Below are positions 23,122 to 31,122 of a DNA stretch of 64,000 nucleotides, one piece after another. Origin of the DNA: Nocardioides sp. Root122 (GTDB taxonomy: Bacteria; Actinomycetota; Actinomycetes; Propionibacteriales; Nocardioidaceae); contig NZ_LMDE01000009.1 of NCBI RefSeq assembly GCF_001425025.1, positions 341,479 to 405,478 on the forward strand, in the 5' to 3' direction. How positions within the stretch are numbered: the first letter of the stretch is position 1; every line of letters begins with the position of its first letter. The notes beneath the pieces were generated by a model that was not told the DNA's origin, ran no database searches, and saw only the letters and a list, made by a program, of their open reading frames with translations. Made by a program: the position numbers and the translations under genes.

Positions 23122-24018
23122 GTGATCATCGCGGCGGCCGACGGTTCGGCACTCGGCAACCCCGGTCCGGCCGGCTGGGCGTGGTACGTCGACGACTCCT
23201 GCTGGGCCTCGGGCGGCTGGAAGCACGGCACCAACAACATGGGCGAGCTGATGGCGGTCCTCGACCTGCTCCAGCAGACGGCGCACCTCGACGAGGACCT
23301 GCACGTCTACTGCGACAGCAAGTACGTCATCGACTCCGTCACCAAGTGGATGCCGGGCTGGAAGCGCAAGGGCTGGAAGAAGAGCGACGGCAAGCCAGTG
23401 CTCAACGTCGAGCTGATGAAGGCGATCGACGCGGCGATGGACGGGCGACGCGACCGGGTCCGCTTCGAGTGGGTCAAGGGCCACGCCGGCCACGAGCTCA
23501 ACGAGGCGGCCGACGTGCGCGCCAACGCCGCCGCGACGGCGTACCAGCGGGGCGTCGAGCCCGACGCCGGGCCCGGCTTCACCGGCAGCAGCACCGCGCA
23601 CCCGGCGGCGACCGTCGGGCAGGTCGAGGCGGAGCCGGACCTGTTCAGCGACCTGACCCATGAGCTCGGTGACGAGCCGGCACCCACCGACGAGCAGCAC
23701 GTCGTCGCGCTGGAGCGGTCCCTGCTGAGCGACGAGGTCCGATCCGACCGCGCCGCCGTGGCCGCCCTGCTGCACCCCGACTGGCAGGAGATCGGCCGCT
23801 CCGGCCGGCTCTGGACGCGCGAGGACACGCTGGACACCATCGGCCCCATCGAGCCCCTGGAGGTCGAGGTGGTCTCGACCGACCGGCTCGGACCCGACAC
23901 GATCCTGCTGCTGTGGCGCACGTCCACCCCGGATCGCTCCACGCTGCGCAGCACGCTGTGGGTGCGCACGGGCGGCCAGTGGCAGGCCCGGTTCCACCAG
24001 GGCACCGACGAACCGTGA
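23122..24018 (+). CDS. Ribonuclease HI fused to a DUF4440/NTF2-like domain
   Basis: 298 residues from GTG 23122; the frame continues upstream but only as sequence antisense to the SDR gene. Residues 1-145 are RNase HI with all catalytic carboxylates: AADGSALGNPGPAGW (Asp), NNMGELMAV (Glu), YCDSKYVID (Asp), and GHAGHELNEAADVRAN (His and Asp). It cuts RNA in RNA-DNA hybrids. After a linker, residues about 190-298 form a DUF4440 (NTF2-like) domain beginning DEQHVVALERSLL with LHPDWQEIGRSGRLW. DUF4440 is usually a free-standing small-molecule-binding fold, so its attachment to RNase H is unusual. Confidence 0.85.
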   Translation: MIIAAADGSALGNPGPAGWAWYVDDSCWASGGWKHGTNNMGELMAVLDLLQQTAHLDEDLHVYCDSKYVIDSVTKWMPGWKRKGWKKSDGKPVLNVELMKAIDAAMDGRRDRVRFEWVKGHAGHELNEAADVRANAAATAYQRGVEPDAGPGFTGSSTAHPAATVGQVEAEPDLFSDLTHELGDEPAPTDEQHVVALERSLLSDEVRSDRAAVAALLHPDWQEIGRSGRLWTREDTLDTIGPIEPLEVEVVSTDRLGPDTILLLWRTSTPDRSTLRSTLWVRTGGQWQARFHQGTDEP

Positions 24019-24021
24019 GGT

Positions 24022-24037
24022 GGGCGGGGTCCCGCCC
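24022..24037 (+). terminator. Short GC hairpin after the RNase H gene
   Basis: GGGCGGG (24022-24028), GT, CCCGCCC (24031-24037), starting 4 bp after the stop. No T-run. Confidence 0.4.
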
Positions 24038-24043
24038 CCGTGG

Positions 24044-24049
24044 CACACT
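24044..24049 (+). promoter_or_regulatory. Leaderless -10 (CACACT) for the membrane protein gene
   Basis: CACACT, 6 nt (CGTCCG), ATG 24056. Confidence 0.4.
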
Positions 24050-24055
24050 CGTCCG

Positions 24056-24427
24056 ATGCCCCCCGCAAAGCTTGCTGCGTCCGCCGCGCTCCTCGGCGGT
24101 GTGCTGTGGATCATCCGCGCCCTCCTCGGCGGTGGCAGTGACCCGCTGGCCGGCACCCTCCACTTCGTCGGCCTCGCCTCGCTGCTCGTCGCCGCTGCCG
24201 TCTTCGGCACCACGCTGGTCAGGAGCGACGCCCTCGCCATGCGCGTGGTCGTCGCCGTCGCCTCCGCGCTCCTCGTGCTCTCGATGATCGAGGCGTTCCG
24301 ACCGGTCGGATCGGTCTGGTACGACGGGTTCTGGGGCATCGTCGCCGCCCTCATCGGCGGCCTCAGCCTGCTGCGTCACCGCGGCCGCTCCCCGGGTCGT
24401 CCCGCGGCCGGCGCCCACGCCCGCTGA
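24056..24427 (+). CDS. Small four-helix membrane protein
   Basis: 123 residues from ATG 24056; the ATG at 24020 lies in the hairpin. About four hydrophobic segments: LAASAALLGGVLWIIRALL, LHFVGLASLLVAAAVFGTTL, AMRVVVAVASALLVLSMIEA and FWGIVAALIGGLSLL, then a basic tail. No conserved active-site pattern is apparent. It sits just before mshA but has its own promoter signal, so a functional link is not implied. Confidence 0.6.
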   Translation: MPPAKLAASAALLGGVLWIIRALLGGGSDPLAGTLHFVGLASLLVAAAVFGTTLVRSDALAMRVVVAVASALLVLSMIEAFRPVGSVWYDGFWGIVAALIGGLSLLRHRGRSPGRPAAGAHAR

Positions 24428-24526
24428 CCCACGTCACACCGGCTCGGGGAATCCCCGGGCCACCCGCACCGTTGTGCCTGAGGTGCCCAGTGCTGGGCGG
24501 CCGTCGAGCGAACCGAAGGAGACAGC

Positions 24527-25783
24527 GTGGGCGAGCGGGTGGCCATGATCAGCCTGCACACCTCACCCCTGGACCAGCCCGGCACGGGCGACGCCGGGGG
24601 CATGAACGTCTACGTCATCGAGCTCTCCAAGCGCCTGGCTGCGCAGGGCATCGCGGTCGACGTCTTCACCCGCGCCACGTCCTCCCGGCTGCCCCAGGTC
24701 GTCGAGGCGGCCGACGGGGTGCTGGTGCGCCACATCGCGGCCGGCCCGTTCGAGGGCCTGACCAAGGGCGAGCTGCCCGGCCAGCTGTGCACCTTCGCCC
24801 GTGAGGTGCTGCGCGCCGAGGCGATCCAGCCGCTCGGCCACTACGACGCCGTGCACTCGCACTACTGGCTCTCCGGGCAGGTCGGGGCGCTGGCCCGCGA
24901 CCGCTGGAACGTCCCGCTGGTGCACTCGATGCACACGATGGCCAAGGTCAAGAACGAGGCGCTCGCCGAGGGCGACACCCCGGAACCGGTGTCCCGGGTG
25001 ATCGGCGAGGAGCAGGTCGTCGAGGCCGCCGACCTGCTGGTGGCCAACACCGACGCCGAGGCCCGCCAGCTCGTCGACCTCTACGGCGCCAGCCCCGACT
25101 CCGTCGAGGTCATCCACCCCGGCGTCGACCTCTCCGTCTTCACGCCCCGCGACCGTGCCGAGGCCCGCCGGGAGCTCGGCCTCCCCGAGGACGCCGTCGT
25201 GCTGATGTTCGCCGGTCGCATCCAGCCGCTGAAGGCGCCCGACGTGCTGCTGCGCGCGGTCGACGTGCTGCTGGAGCAGGACCCGTCGCTGCGCGGGCGC
25301 CTCGTCGTACCCGTCGTGGGTGGACCGTCGGGGTCCGGGCTGGCGCACCCCACGTCGCTGGCCGACCTGGCCGCCGACCTCGACATCGCCGACGTGGTGC
25401 GCTTCGTCCCTCCCGTGACCCAGGCCGAGCTGGCCGTGTGGGCCGCGGCCTCCACGGCGGTCGCCGTGCCGTCGTACAACGAGTCCTTCGGCCTGGTCGC
25501 CGTCGAGGCCCAGGCCAGCGGCACGCCCGTGGTCGCCGCTGCCGTCGGCGGCCTCACCACGGTCGTCCGGGACGGGGTCAGCGGGCTGCTGGTCGACACC
25601 CACGAGCCGCGCGACTGGGCGGCGAGCCTGCGCCGGCTGATCGACGACCCGCAGCTCGTCGAGCGCCTGGGCGCCGGCGCGGTCGCCCACGCGCAGGAGT
25701 TCTCGTGGGAGCGCACCGCCGAGCGGACCCTCGAGGCCTACGTGCGGGCCAGTGGCCGGATGCGCGCCGAGCTTGCCTCATGA
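24527..25783 (+). CDS. mshA: D-inositol-3-phosphate glycosyltransferase (mycothiol step 1)
   Basis: 418 residues from GTG 24527 behind GAAGGAGA. It is a GT4 (GT-B fold) enzyme: [27 protein letters not shown] holds the donor loop and conserved [33 protein letters not shown] and [23 protein letters not shown] (E-x7-E) are classic MshA signatures. It transfers GlcNAc from UDP-GlcNAc to 1-L-inositol-1-phosphate, the first committed step of mycothiol, the main low-molecular-weight thiol of actinobacteria. A YbjN-domain gene follows, as in mycobacteria (Rv0486-Rv0487). A small palindrome CGGGG-AAT-CCCCG lies at 24445-24457 upstream. Confidence 0.95.
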   Translation: MGERVAMISLHTSPLDQPGTGDAGGMNVYVIELSKRLAAQGIAVDVFTRATSSRLPQVVEAADGVLVRHIAAGPFEGLTKGELPGQLCTFAREVLRAEAIQPLGHYDAVHSHYWLSGQVGALARDRWNVPLVHSMHTMAKVKNEALAEGDTPEPVSRVIGEEQVVEAADLLVANTDAEARQLVDLYGASPDSVEVIHPGVDLSVFTPRDRAEARRELGLPEDAVVLMFAGRIQPLKAPDVLLRAVDVLLEQDPSLRGRLVVPVVGGPSGSGLAHPTSLADLAADLDIADVVRFVPPVTQAELAVWAAASTAVAVPSYNESFGLVAVEAQASGTPVVAAAVGGLTTVVRDGVSGLLVDTHEPRDWAASLRRLIDDPQLVERLGAGAVAHAQEFSWERTAERTLEAYVRASGRMRAELAS

Positions 25784-25784
25784 T
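25779..25784 (+). promoter_or_regulatory. Leaderless -10 (CATGAT) inside the end of mshA
   Basis: CATGAT, 6 nt (GACCGC), ATG 25791. It overlaps the mshA stop codon. Confidence 0.4.
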
Positions 25785-25790
25785 GACCGC

Positions 25791-26270
25791 ATGAGCGCGG
25801 TCGAGGTCCTGCGGGCCTACCTGGTCGACAACGAGATCGAGCACGAGGAGATCGGCGAGACGTCGTTCTCGTTGACGTTGCCGGGGGAGAAGAAGCTGCA
25901 GACCCCCGTCCGCCTCGACGTCGGCTCGCACGCGCTGGGCGTCCACGCCTTCGTGTGCCGCAACCCCGACGAGAACCACGCACGGGTGTACCGCTGGCTG
26001 CTCGAGCGCAACCTCAGGATGTACGCCGTCTCCTTCGCCGTGGACCGCACCGGCGACATCTACCTCGAGGCGCGGCTGCCGCTCTCCGCCGTCGAGCCCG
26101 ACGAGCTCGACCGCATCCTGGGCTCGGTGCTCGCCAACGCCGACGAGTCGTTCAACGCGATCCTCGAGCTCGGCTTCGCCTCCTCCATCCGCAAGGAGTG
26201 GGAGTGGCGGATCTCGCGGGGCGAGTCCACCCGCAACCTCGAGGCGTTCCGGGGCTGGCTCGAGGCCTGA
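25791..26270 (+). CDS. YbjN domain-containing protein
   Basis: 159 residues. The alpha/beta YbjN fold shows AVEVLRAYLVDNEIEHEE, TPVRLDVGSHALGVHAFVCRNP, VYRWLLERNLRMYAVSFAVDRTGDIYLEA and GRISRGEST-like end (WRISRGESTRNLEAF). YbjN proteins resemble type III secretion chaperones and are adjacent to mshA in many actinobacteria, but their role is not established. It starts 7 bp after mshA. Confidence 0.85.
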   Translation: MSAVEVLRAYLVDNEIEHEEIGETSFSLTLPGEKKLQTPVRLDVGSHALGVHAFVCRNPDENHARVYRWLLERNLRMYAVSFAVDRTGDIYLEARLPLSAVEPDELDRILGSVLANADESFNAILELGFASSIRKEWEWRISRGESTRNLEAFRGWLEA

Positions 26271-26359
26271 GCCCTGCTCGGACGTGGTGCGTCGGCGGGC
26301 CCTTCGGCCGCGAGCAGACGTGCCTGTTTCTGTGGATGTCTCGACGGGCCGCACAGTGC

Positions 26360-26365
26360 CACGAT
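26360..26365 (+). promoter_or_regulatory. Leaderless -10 (CACGAT) for the serine hydrolase gene
   Basis: CACGAT, 6 nt (GTCAGT), GTG 26372. Confidence 0.4.
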
Positions 26366-26371
26366 GTCAGT

Positions 26372-27763
26372 GTGTCCACCGTCGTCGACCCGATCGCGTC
26401 CCGGCTCGACACCCTCGTCGCCAGGTTCCTCGTCGACCAGAGGCTGCCCGGGATGGCGATGGGGGTGGTGCACGCCGGCGAGCTGGCATGGAGCTGCGCG
26501 ATCGGCTTCGCCGACCAGGCCTCGGGCCGCCGGATCGAGACGGACACGATGTTCCGGATCGCCTCGATCACCAAGTCGTTCACGGCGACGGCGATCCTGC
26601 AGCTGCGCGACGACGGGCGGCTTCGGCTCGACGACCCCCTCGTCGCCCACGTGCCCGAAGCGCGAGCCATCGAGGACCCGTTCGGGCCGGTGGAGGACGT
26701 GACCCTCCGGAGGCTGATGTCCCACACATCCGGGCTCCAGAACGACCTGCCAGCCAGCGACGACCCGTGGCAGCTGGCCCTGTGGACCGAGAGGGAGCTG
26801 CTCGTGCGGCTGGACGGTGTGCGGGTGCTGGCGCCGCCGGAGACGGAGTGGCGCTACAGCAACGTCGCCTACGGGCTGCTCGGCGTCGTGGTGGGTCGAG
26901 TGTCGGGACAGCCCTACGACGCCTACGTCCGAGAGCACGTCCTCGACGTCGCTGGACTGAGCTCGACCACGTTCTTCCCCGATCCGATGCAGGCTCCTCG
27001 GTTGGCGACCGGCCACGGCCCGCACCGGTTCGACGAGGCATTGTCCCCGAGCAGGCAGTTCGACTCCGCGACCTGTCTCGCCGACGGCGGACTGTGGTCG
27101 ACGGTCGCGGACCTCTCCCGCTGGGCAACAGTGCAGTTCCGCACGAAGGACGATGACGAGCGCGGGGACGGTGACCGGGTCCTGGACGGGCCCTCGTTGC
27201 GCGAGATGCAGCGATCCGCAGTCCTGGTGGACGCGGACTGGAACCTGGCCTACGGGTTCGGCTGGATGTCGCGGCGGCTCGGCGACGCCCGGTGGGTGGG
27301 CCACACCGGCTCCCTCTTCGGCTGGCGTGCAGAGCTGCTGTTCCGTCCCGAGGACAGTCTCGCCGTGGTCGCGCTCGTCAACGGCTCGGCTCGACCCGCG
27401 TCCCTGGTGGACGACGTGGCGTCGCTGGTCCTGCAGGCACATCGGGACCGGCCGCCCGACCTCCCGGAAGGTCCCCCGCGACCTCTGCGAGCGGCGCACC
27501 GAGAGCTCCTTGGCGCCTACGAGGAGGACGAGTACGGCTTCGGCATCCGGGTCGAGGGTCGCGACGGCACCCTCGTCATCCTCGAGAGCGGCGCTCCGTC
27601 AGCGGCGCGACTCGCGGCCACCGACGACCCGCTGGTGTTCACGCTGGGCGAGGGCGAGTCCGTCGGGGAGCGGGTGGTCTTCCTCCGGTCCGGGCAGGGC
27701 GCGATCGCCGGTGTCAACTACGTCGGGTTCCCCCTGCACCGGGTGGCGTACGTCCCCCGCTGA
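26372..27763 (+). CDS. Serine hydrolase, beta-lactamase class C family
   Basis: 463 residues from GTG 26372. The three penicillin-binding-fold motifs are present: SITKSF (S-x2-K, about 65-70), YSN (Y-x-N, about 166-168) and HTG (about 312-314, in VGHTGSLFGW). Gly- and Trp-rich surroundings (LMSHTSGL, GLWSTVADLSRW) fit D-alanyl-D-alanine carboxypeptidase/esterase-like members. There is no signal peptide, so it is probably cytoplasmic and more likely an esterase or peptidase than an antibiotic-resistance enzyme. A C-terminal beta-rich domain (about 370-463) follows the catalytic part. Confidence 0.82.
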   Translation: MSTVVDPIASRLDTLVARFLVDQRLPGMAMGVVHAGELAWSCAIGFADQASGRRIETDTMFRIASITKSFTATAILQLRDDGRLRLDDPLVAHVPEARAIEDPFGPVEDVTLRRLMSHTSGLQNDLPASDDPWQLALWTERELLVRLDGVRVLAPPETEWRYSNVAYGLLGVVVGRVSGQPYDAYVREHVLDVAGLSSTTFFPDPMQAPRLATGHGPHRFDEALSPSRQFDSATCLADGGLWSTVADLSRWATVQFRTKDDDERGDGDRVLDGPSLREMQRSAVLVDADWNLAYGFGWMSRRLGDARWVGHTGSLFGWRAELLFRPEDSLAVVALVNGSARPASLVDDVASLVLQAHRDRPPDLPEGPPRPLRAAHRELLGAYEEDEYGFGIRVEGRDGTLVILESGAPSAARLAATDDPLVFTLGEGESVGERVVFLRSGQGAIAGVNYVGFPLHRVAYVPR

Positions 27764-27795
27764 CCCGGCACGGCGGCGACCGGGCAGTGTGAGCG

Positions 27796-28707
27796 CTAGG
27801 CGACCTTCGGCCGCCGCCGCGTCATCAGCACGCCGACGATCGCGAGCGCGCCGCCCACGAAGGTCAGCGACGGAGGCACCTCGTCGATGGTCAGCCATGC
27901 CACCAGCGTGGCGATGCCCGGCACCAGGAAGGTCGTCAGCGAGAGCTTGCCCGCGTCGGTGTGGGTGAGGGCGTAGGCCCACGTCGTGAAGGCCACCGCG
28001 GTCGGCAGCACGCCGAGGTAGACGATCCACCACAGCTCCGAGCCGCCGTTGGCGACGATCGAGGGCAGGTCGCCGGCGAAGGGCAGGCAGGTCACCGCGC
28101 CCATCAGGAACGACACGAAGACCACCTGCACCGACGGGATGCGGCGCAGCAGGATCTTCTGGGTCAGCACACCGACGGCGTACATCGCAGCGGCCACCAG
28201 CACCAGCAGCACGCCGACCAGGCTGGCGTCGGCGTCGGTCGAGGAGCCCCGCGCGATCACCGCGACGCCGGCGAAGCCGACGACCATGCCAGCGACGAGC
28301 CAGGCGTGGAGCCGCTCACCGAAGAGCGGCACCGCGAGCAGCGCCACGATCACCGGGCCGATCTGGATGATCATCGCCGCGGTGCCGGCATCGACGTGGC
28401 GCTCACCCGCGTTGAGCGCGAGGTTGTAGACGCCGAACCAGCCGACCCCGCCGAGCGCCAGCAGGGCCCACTCGCGGCGGTCGGGGCGCACCCACCCGCG
28501 CCGCAGCACCAGCGGGAGCACCACCAGTGCGGCGACGAGCAGGCGGCCCGCACCGATCGCGCCGGGGCTCACCTCGTGGGCGACGTGGCGGATGACGACG
28601 AACGCCGAGGCCCACATCACCAGGGTGATCGCGCCGGCCGCAACCGGAAGCCAGGGCGCGGGCGCCGCGGTCGTGCCGGACGGGGTGGCGGTGGTCTGCG
28701 TTGTCAC
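27796..28707 (-). CDS. EamA/DMT-superfamily transporter
   Basis: 303 residues with ten membrane helices arranged as two EamA halves (about 20-150 and 160-300). Typical motifs are LVMWASAFVVIRHVAHEVSPGAIG, AAMIIQIGPVIVALLAVPLFGERL and PTAVAFTTWAYALTHTDAGKLS. Members export metabolites or amino acids; the substrate is unknown. The start is GTG 28707 with a leaderless promoter. It converges on the serine hydrolase (32-bp gap). Confidence 0.87.
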   Translation of the reverse strand: MTTQTTATPSGTTAAPAPWLPVAAGAITLVMWASAFVVIRHVAHEVSPGAIGAGRLLVAALVVLPLVLRRGWVRPDRREWALLALGGVGWFGVYNLALNAGERHVDAGTAAMIIQIGPVIVALLAVPLFGERLHAWLVAGMVVGFAGVAVIARGSSTDADASLVGVLLVLVAAAMYAVGVLTQKILLRRIPSVQVVFVSFLMGAVTCLPFAGDLPSIVANGGSELWWIVYLGVLPTAVAFTTWAYALTHTDAGKLSLTTFLVPGIATLVAWLTIDEVPPSLTFVGGALAIVGVLMTRRRPKVA

Positions 28708-28713
28708 GACCCA

Positions 28714-28719
28714 AGGCTA
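28714..28719 (-). promoter_or_regulatory. Leaderless -10 (TAGCCT) for the EamA gene
   Basis: On the minus strand TAGCCT, 6 nt (TGGGTC), GTG 28707. Confidence 0.5.
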
Positions 28720-28827
28720 GGGACGGTCATGACGGGCCGCCAGCGCATTTCGGACGTCGTACGCCGAGATCCCGCCGCGCGGGATGGGCCGAAATGACTA
28801 TTGCGCGATGCCAGAATTAATAACACC

Positions 28828-28842
28828 ATTTACCGTGTAAAT
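28828..28842. promoter_or_regulatory. Palindromic operator candidate ATTTAC-CGT-GTAAAT
   Basis: Perfect 6-bp arms in an AT-rich island (28800-28850) unlike the surroundings. TAGAGT (28842-28847) overlaps its right edge and could be the -10 of the small zinc-ribbon gene; a dimeric regulator here would control it. Confidence 0.5.
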
Positions 28843-28868
28843 AGAGTCGTCAGTGGGGAGCTGGGCAC

Positions 28869-29081
28869 ATGTCGGGACATGAGTGGGTCGGGGCCGCGTT
28901 GGTCGGCATGGGTGTCGGGCAGACCCGTCGCGCCGAGCATGCGGCCCGCACCGGGCGGCACGTGCTGCCCGCCGGGACCAGGATCGAGGTCCTGGAGGTC
29001 TACTGCGGCAGCTGCCACGTGCGCTACGACGCGCGCAGCCACGCCCAGCAGTGCCCGCGGGCGATGCCGCGATCGGCCTGA
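28869..29081 (+). CDS. Small zinc-ribbon-like protein
   Basis: 70 residues from ATG 28869 with ribosome site GGGGAG 8 nt upstream. The C-terminal half has CGSCHVRY (about residues 46-53) and a later QQCP, enough for a small metal-binding knuckle with His. The N-terminal half is Gly/Ala-rich. Family not recognised. It converges on regX3 (18-bp gap), and an AT-rich palindrome upstream suggests dedicated control. Confidence 0.55.
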   Translation: MSGHEWVGAALVGMGVGQTRRAEHAARTGRHVLPAGTRIEVLEVYCGSCHVRYDARSHAQQCPRAMPRSA

Positions 29082-29099
29082 CCGGGTGCCCCGACCGCC

Positions 29100-29777
29100 T
29101 CAGAGGTCCAGCTTGTAGCCCAGCCCGCGGACCGTCACGAGGTACTTCGGCTCGCTCGGGTCCGGCTCGAGCTTGGCCCGCAGCCGCTTCACGTGGACGT
29201 CGAGGGTCTTGGTGTCGCCGACGTAGTCGGATCCCCACACCCGGTCGATCAGCTGACCGCGGGTCAGGACCCGGCCGGGGTTGCGCAGGAACATCTCGAG
29301 CAGCTCGAACTCCTTGAGCGGCAGGCGCTGCTCGCTGCCGTCGACGGTCACGACGTGGCGCTCGACGTCCATCCGGACCGGGCCGGCCTCGAGCGTGTCG
29401 GGCATCAGGTCGGGCTCCTGGCCGCGGCGCAGCACCGCACGGATCCGGGCGACCAGCTCGCGGGGGGAGTAGGGCTTGGTGACGTAGTCGTCGGCGCCGA
29501 GCTCGAGCCCGACCACCTTGTCGACCTCGTCGTCCTTCGCGCTGACCATGATCACCGGGGTCGACGACGACTGGCGGATCTGGCGGCAGACCTCGGTGCC
29601 GGGGACGCCGGGCAGCATCAGGTCGAGGAGCACGATGTCGGGCCCGAACCGGTCGAACTCGGTGAGGGCGGTGTTGCCGTCGGCCGCGATCGCCACCTCG
29701 TAGCCCTCCTTGCGGAGCATGTAGGCGAGTGCGTCGCTGTAGCTCTCTTCGTCCTCGACGACGAGTACGCGGGTCAT
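29100..29777 (-). CDS. regX3: Phosphate-response regulator RegX3 (OmpR/PhoB family)
   Basis: 225 residues from ATG 29777. Receiver domain (about 1-120): VVEDEE acidic pocket, phosphoacceptor Asp in VLLDLMLPG, and KP in YVTKPY. A winged-helix DNA-binding domain follows (about 130-225): FELLEMFLRNPGRVLTRGQL, WGSDYVGDTKTLDVHVKRLR. In mycobacteria RegX3 activates phosphate-scavenging genes. It overlaps the senX3 stop by 4 bp, the standard two-gene order, with phoU divergent. Confidence 0.93.
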   Translation of the reverse strand: MTRVLVVEDEESYSDALAYMLRKEGYEVAIAADGNTALTEFDRFGPDIVLLDLMLPGVPGTEVCRQIRQSSSTPVIMVSAKDDEVDKVVGLELGADDYVTKPYSPRELVARIRAVLRRGQEPDLMPDTLEAGPVRMDVERHVVTVDGSEQRLPLKEFELLEMFLRNPGRVLTRGQLIDRVWGSDYVGDTKTLDVHVKRLRAKLEPDPSEPKYLVTVRGLGYKLDL

Positions 29778-31003
29778 CTGTTGATCTCCTGCTGGTCTCT
29801 GCGGGTGGTGGAGCCGGTGCCCGGCGACCGGTCCGTCGGCGGCACGACGACCTCGACGGGCGTGGTCGTGCGGCCCGAGCCGGGCTGGGAGTTGCGAGGG
29901 AGGGTGAGGGTGAAGGTCGAGCCCTGGCCCTGGACCGACCACACGGAGATGTCGCCCCCGTGGGTGGCGGCCACGTGCTTGACGATCGCCAGCCCCAGTC
30001 CCGTGCCGCCGGTGGAGCGGTGCCGGGCCGGGTCGACGCGGTAGAAGCGCTCGAAGATCCGGTCGATGTCCTCGGCGGGGATGCCGATGCCCTGGTCGAC
30101 CACCGAGATCTGCACCTGCTCGCCCTCGGAGCGGGTCGTCACGACGACCCGGGATCCCTGGCTGGAGTACGTCACGGCGTTGGCGACCAGGTTGCTGATC
30201 GCGGCGCCGATCTGCTCCTGCGACCCGAAGACCTCGAGACCGTGCTCGCCGCGTGACTCCACGGTGATGTCCTTGGCGGCCGCCTCCATGGCGCTGGTGT
30301 CGACGGCGGTCGCCACCGCGGCATCGAGGTCGACCATGACCGGCGTCTCCAACGGGTCGTGTCCCTGGAGGCGGGACAGCTCGATGATCTGCTGCACGAG
30401 GCGGGAGAGCCGGTCGCTCTCGGTGAGCATCCGGGTCGCGAAGCGCTGGACGGCCTCGGGGTCGTCGGAGGCGTCCGTGACGGCCTCAGCGAGGAGCCGG
30501 ATCGCGCCCACCGGCGTCTTCAGCTCGTGGCTGACGTTGGCCACGAAGTCGCGACGCACGGCCTCGACCCGCCGCTCGCGCGTGCGGTCCTCGACGAGGG
30601 CCAGCACGAGCCGGGCGCCGAGCGGCGCGACGCGCGCGGTCAGGGTGCGGGCGGTGCCACCGTCGGTGGCCGGCAGGTCGAGCTCGCTCTCGCGGATCTG
30701 CCCGTCGCGGCGGACCTGGGCGATCATGTCGAGCAGCTCCGCCACGACCAGCGTGTTGCCGCGCACCAGCCCGAAGGCGTACGCCGGCGCGGAGGCCTTG
30801 AGCACGTGGTCGGACTCGTCGACGACGACCGCACTGGAGCGCAGGATGCTGAGCACGGCGGCGACACCCTCCTGCACGACCGGCTCCTCCACCGTCGGCA
30901 TGGTGTGTCGCTGGCGGTCGCTGATGTGCCACGCGAGCACTGCTCCACCTGCCACGATGGCCCCGATGATCGCGGCCAACCCGGCCTGCATCGTCGGATC
31001 CAC
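29774..31003 (-). CDS. senX3: Sensor histidine kinase SenX3
   Basis: About 409 residues. Two GTG codons are possible: 31009 and 31003. I chose 31003 because TACGAT stands exactly 6 nt before it. One membrane helix (about 5-25) is followed by a PAS-like segment, then the dimerisation/phosphorylation box FVANVSHELKTP (His), the N box NLVANAVTYSS, and G boxes VDQGIGIP and GTGLGLAIVKH. It would phosphorylate RegX3 when phosphate is scarce, with signal passing through PhoU and the Pst importer. The C-terminal 35 residues are Thr/Pro/Arg-rich. Confidence 0.92.
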   Translation of the reverse strand: MDPTMQAGLAAIIGAIVAGGAVLAWHISDRQRHTMPTVEEPVVQEGVAAVLSILRSSAVVVDESDHVLKASAPAYAFGLVRGNTLVVAELLDMIAQVRRDGQIRESELDLPATDGGTARTLTARVAPLGARLVLALVEDRTRERRVEAVRRDFVANVSHELKTPVGAIRLLAEAVTDASDDPEAVQRFATRMLTESDRLSRLVQQIIELSRLQGHDPLETPVMVDLDAAVATAVDTSAMEAAAKDITVESRGEHGLEVFGSQEQIGAAISNLVANAVTYSSQGSRVVVTTRSEGEQVQISVVDQGIGIPAEDIDRIFERFYRVDPARHRSTGGTGLGLAIVKHVAATHGGDISVWSVQGQGSTFTLTLPRNSQPGSGRTTTPVEVVVPPTDRSPGTGSTTRRDQQEINR

Positions 31004-31009
31004 GCTCAC

Positions 31010-31015
31010 ATCGTA
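31010..31015 (-). promoter_or_regulatory. Leaderless -10 (TACGAT) for senX3
   Basis: On the minus strand TACGAT, 6 nt (GTGAGC), GTG 31003. Confidence 0.5.
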
Positions 31016-31062
31016 CGCATCGGGGCCCTGCGTCCAGGCCGGATGGACGCCGAGCTCCGAGT

Positions 31063-31084
31063 GTTCATGCGCCGTTCACCGGGC
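31063..31084 (+). promoter_or_regulatory. PHO-box-like direct repeat upstream of phoU
   Basis: GTTCATGCGCC (31063-31073) and GTTCACCGGGC (31074-31084): two adjoining 11-nt units of the actinobacterial phosphate-regulator motif. A weaker GTTCGCTTCGG at 31095 is 21 nt after the second unit start. The pair lies 27-48 nt upstream of the phoU -10, suitable for activation by RegX3. Confidence 0.6.
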
Positions 31085-31110
31085 ACGCACATCTGTTCGC
31101 TTCGGGTGCC

Positions 31111-31116
31111 TACAGT
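31111..31116 (+). promoter_or_regulatory. Leaderless -10 (TACAGT) for phoU
   Basis: TACAGT, 6 nt (GCCGGC), ATG 31123. No ribosome site. Confidence 0.6.
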
Positions 31117-31122
31117 GCCGGC

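Noticed and set aside
24445..24457. CGGGG-AAT-CCCCG palindrome before mshA
   Set aside because: Short GC palindrome of a kind expected by chance in this composition; no promoter element aligned to it.
26271..26371. 101-bp gap before the serine hydrolase as a possible regulatory RNA
   Set aside because: Only weak GC pairing and no AT-rich promoter or T-run; nothing beyond the leaderless -10 could be supported.
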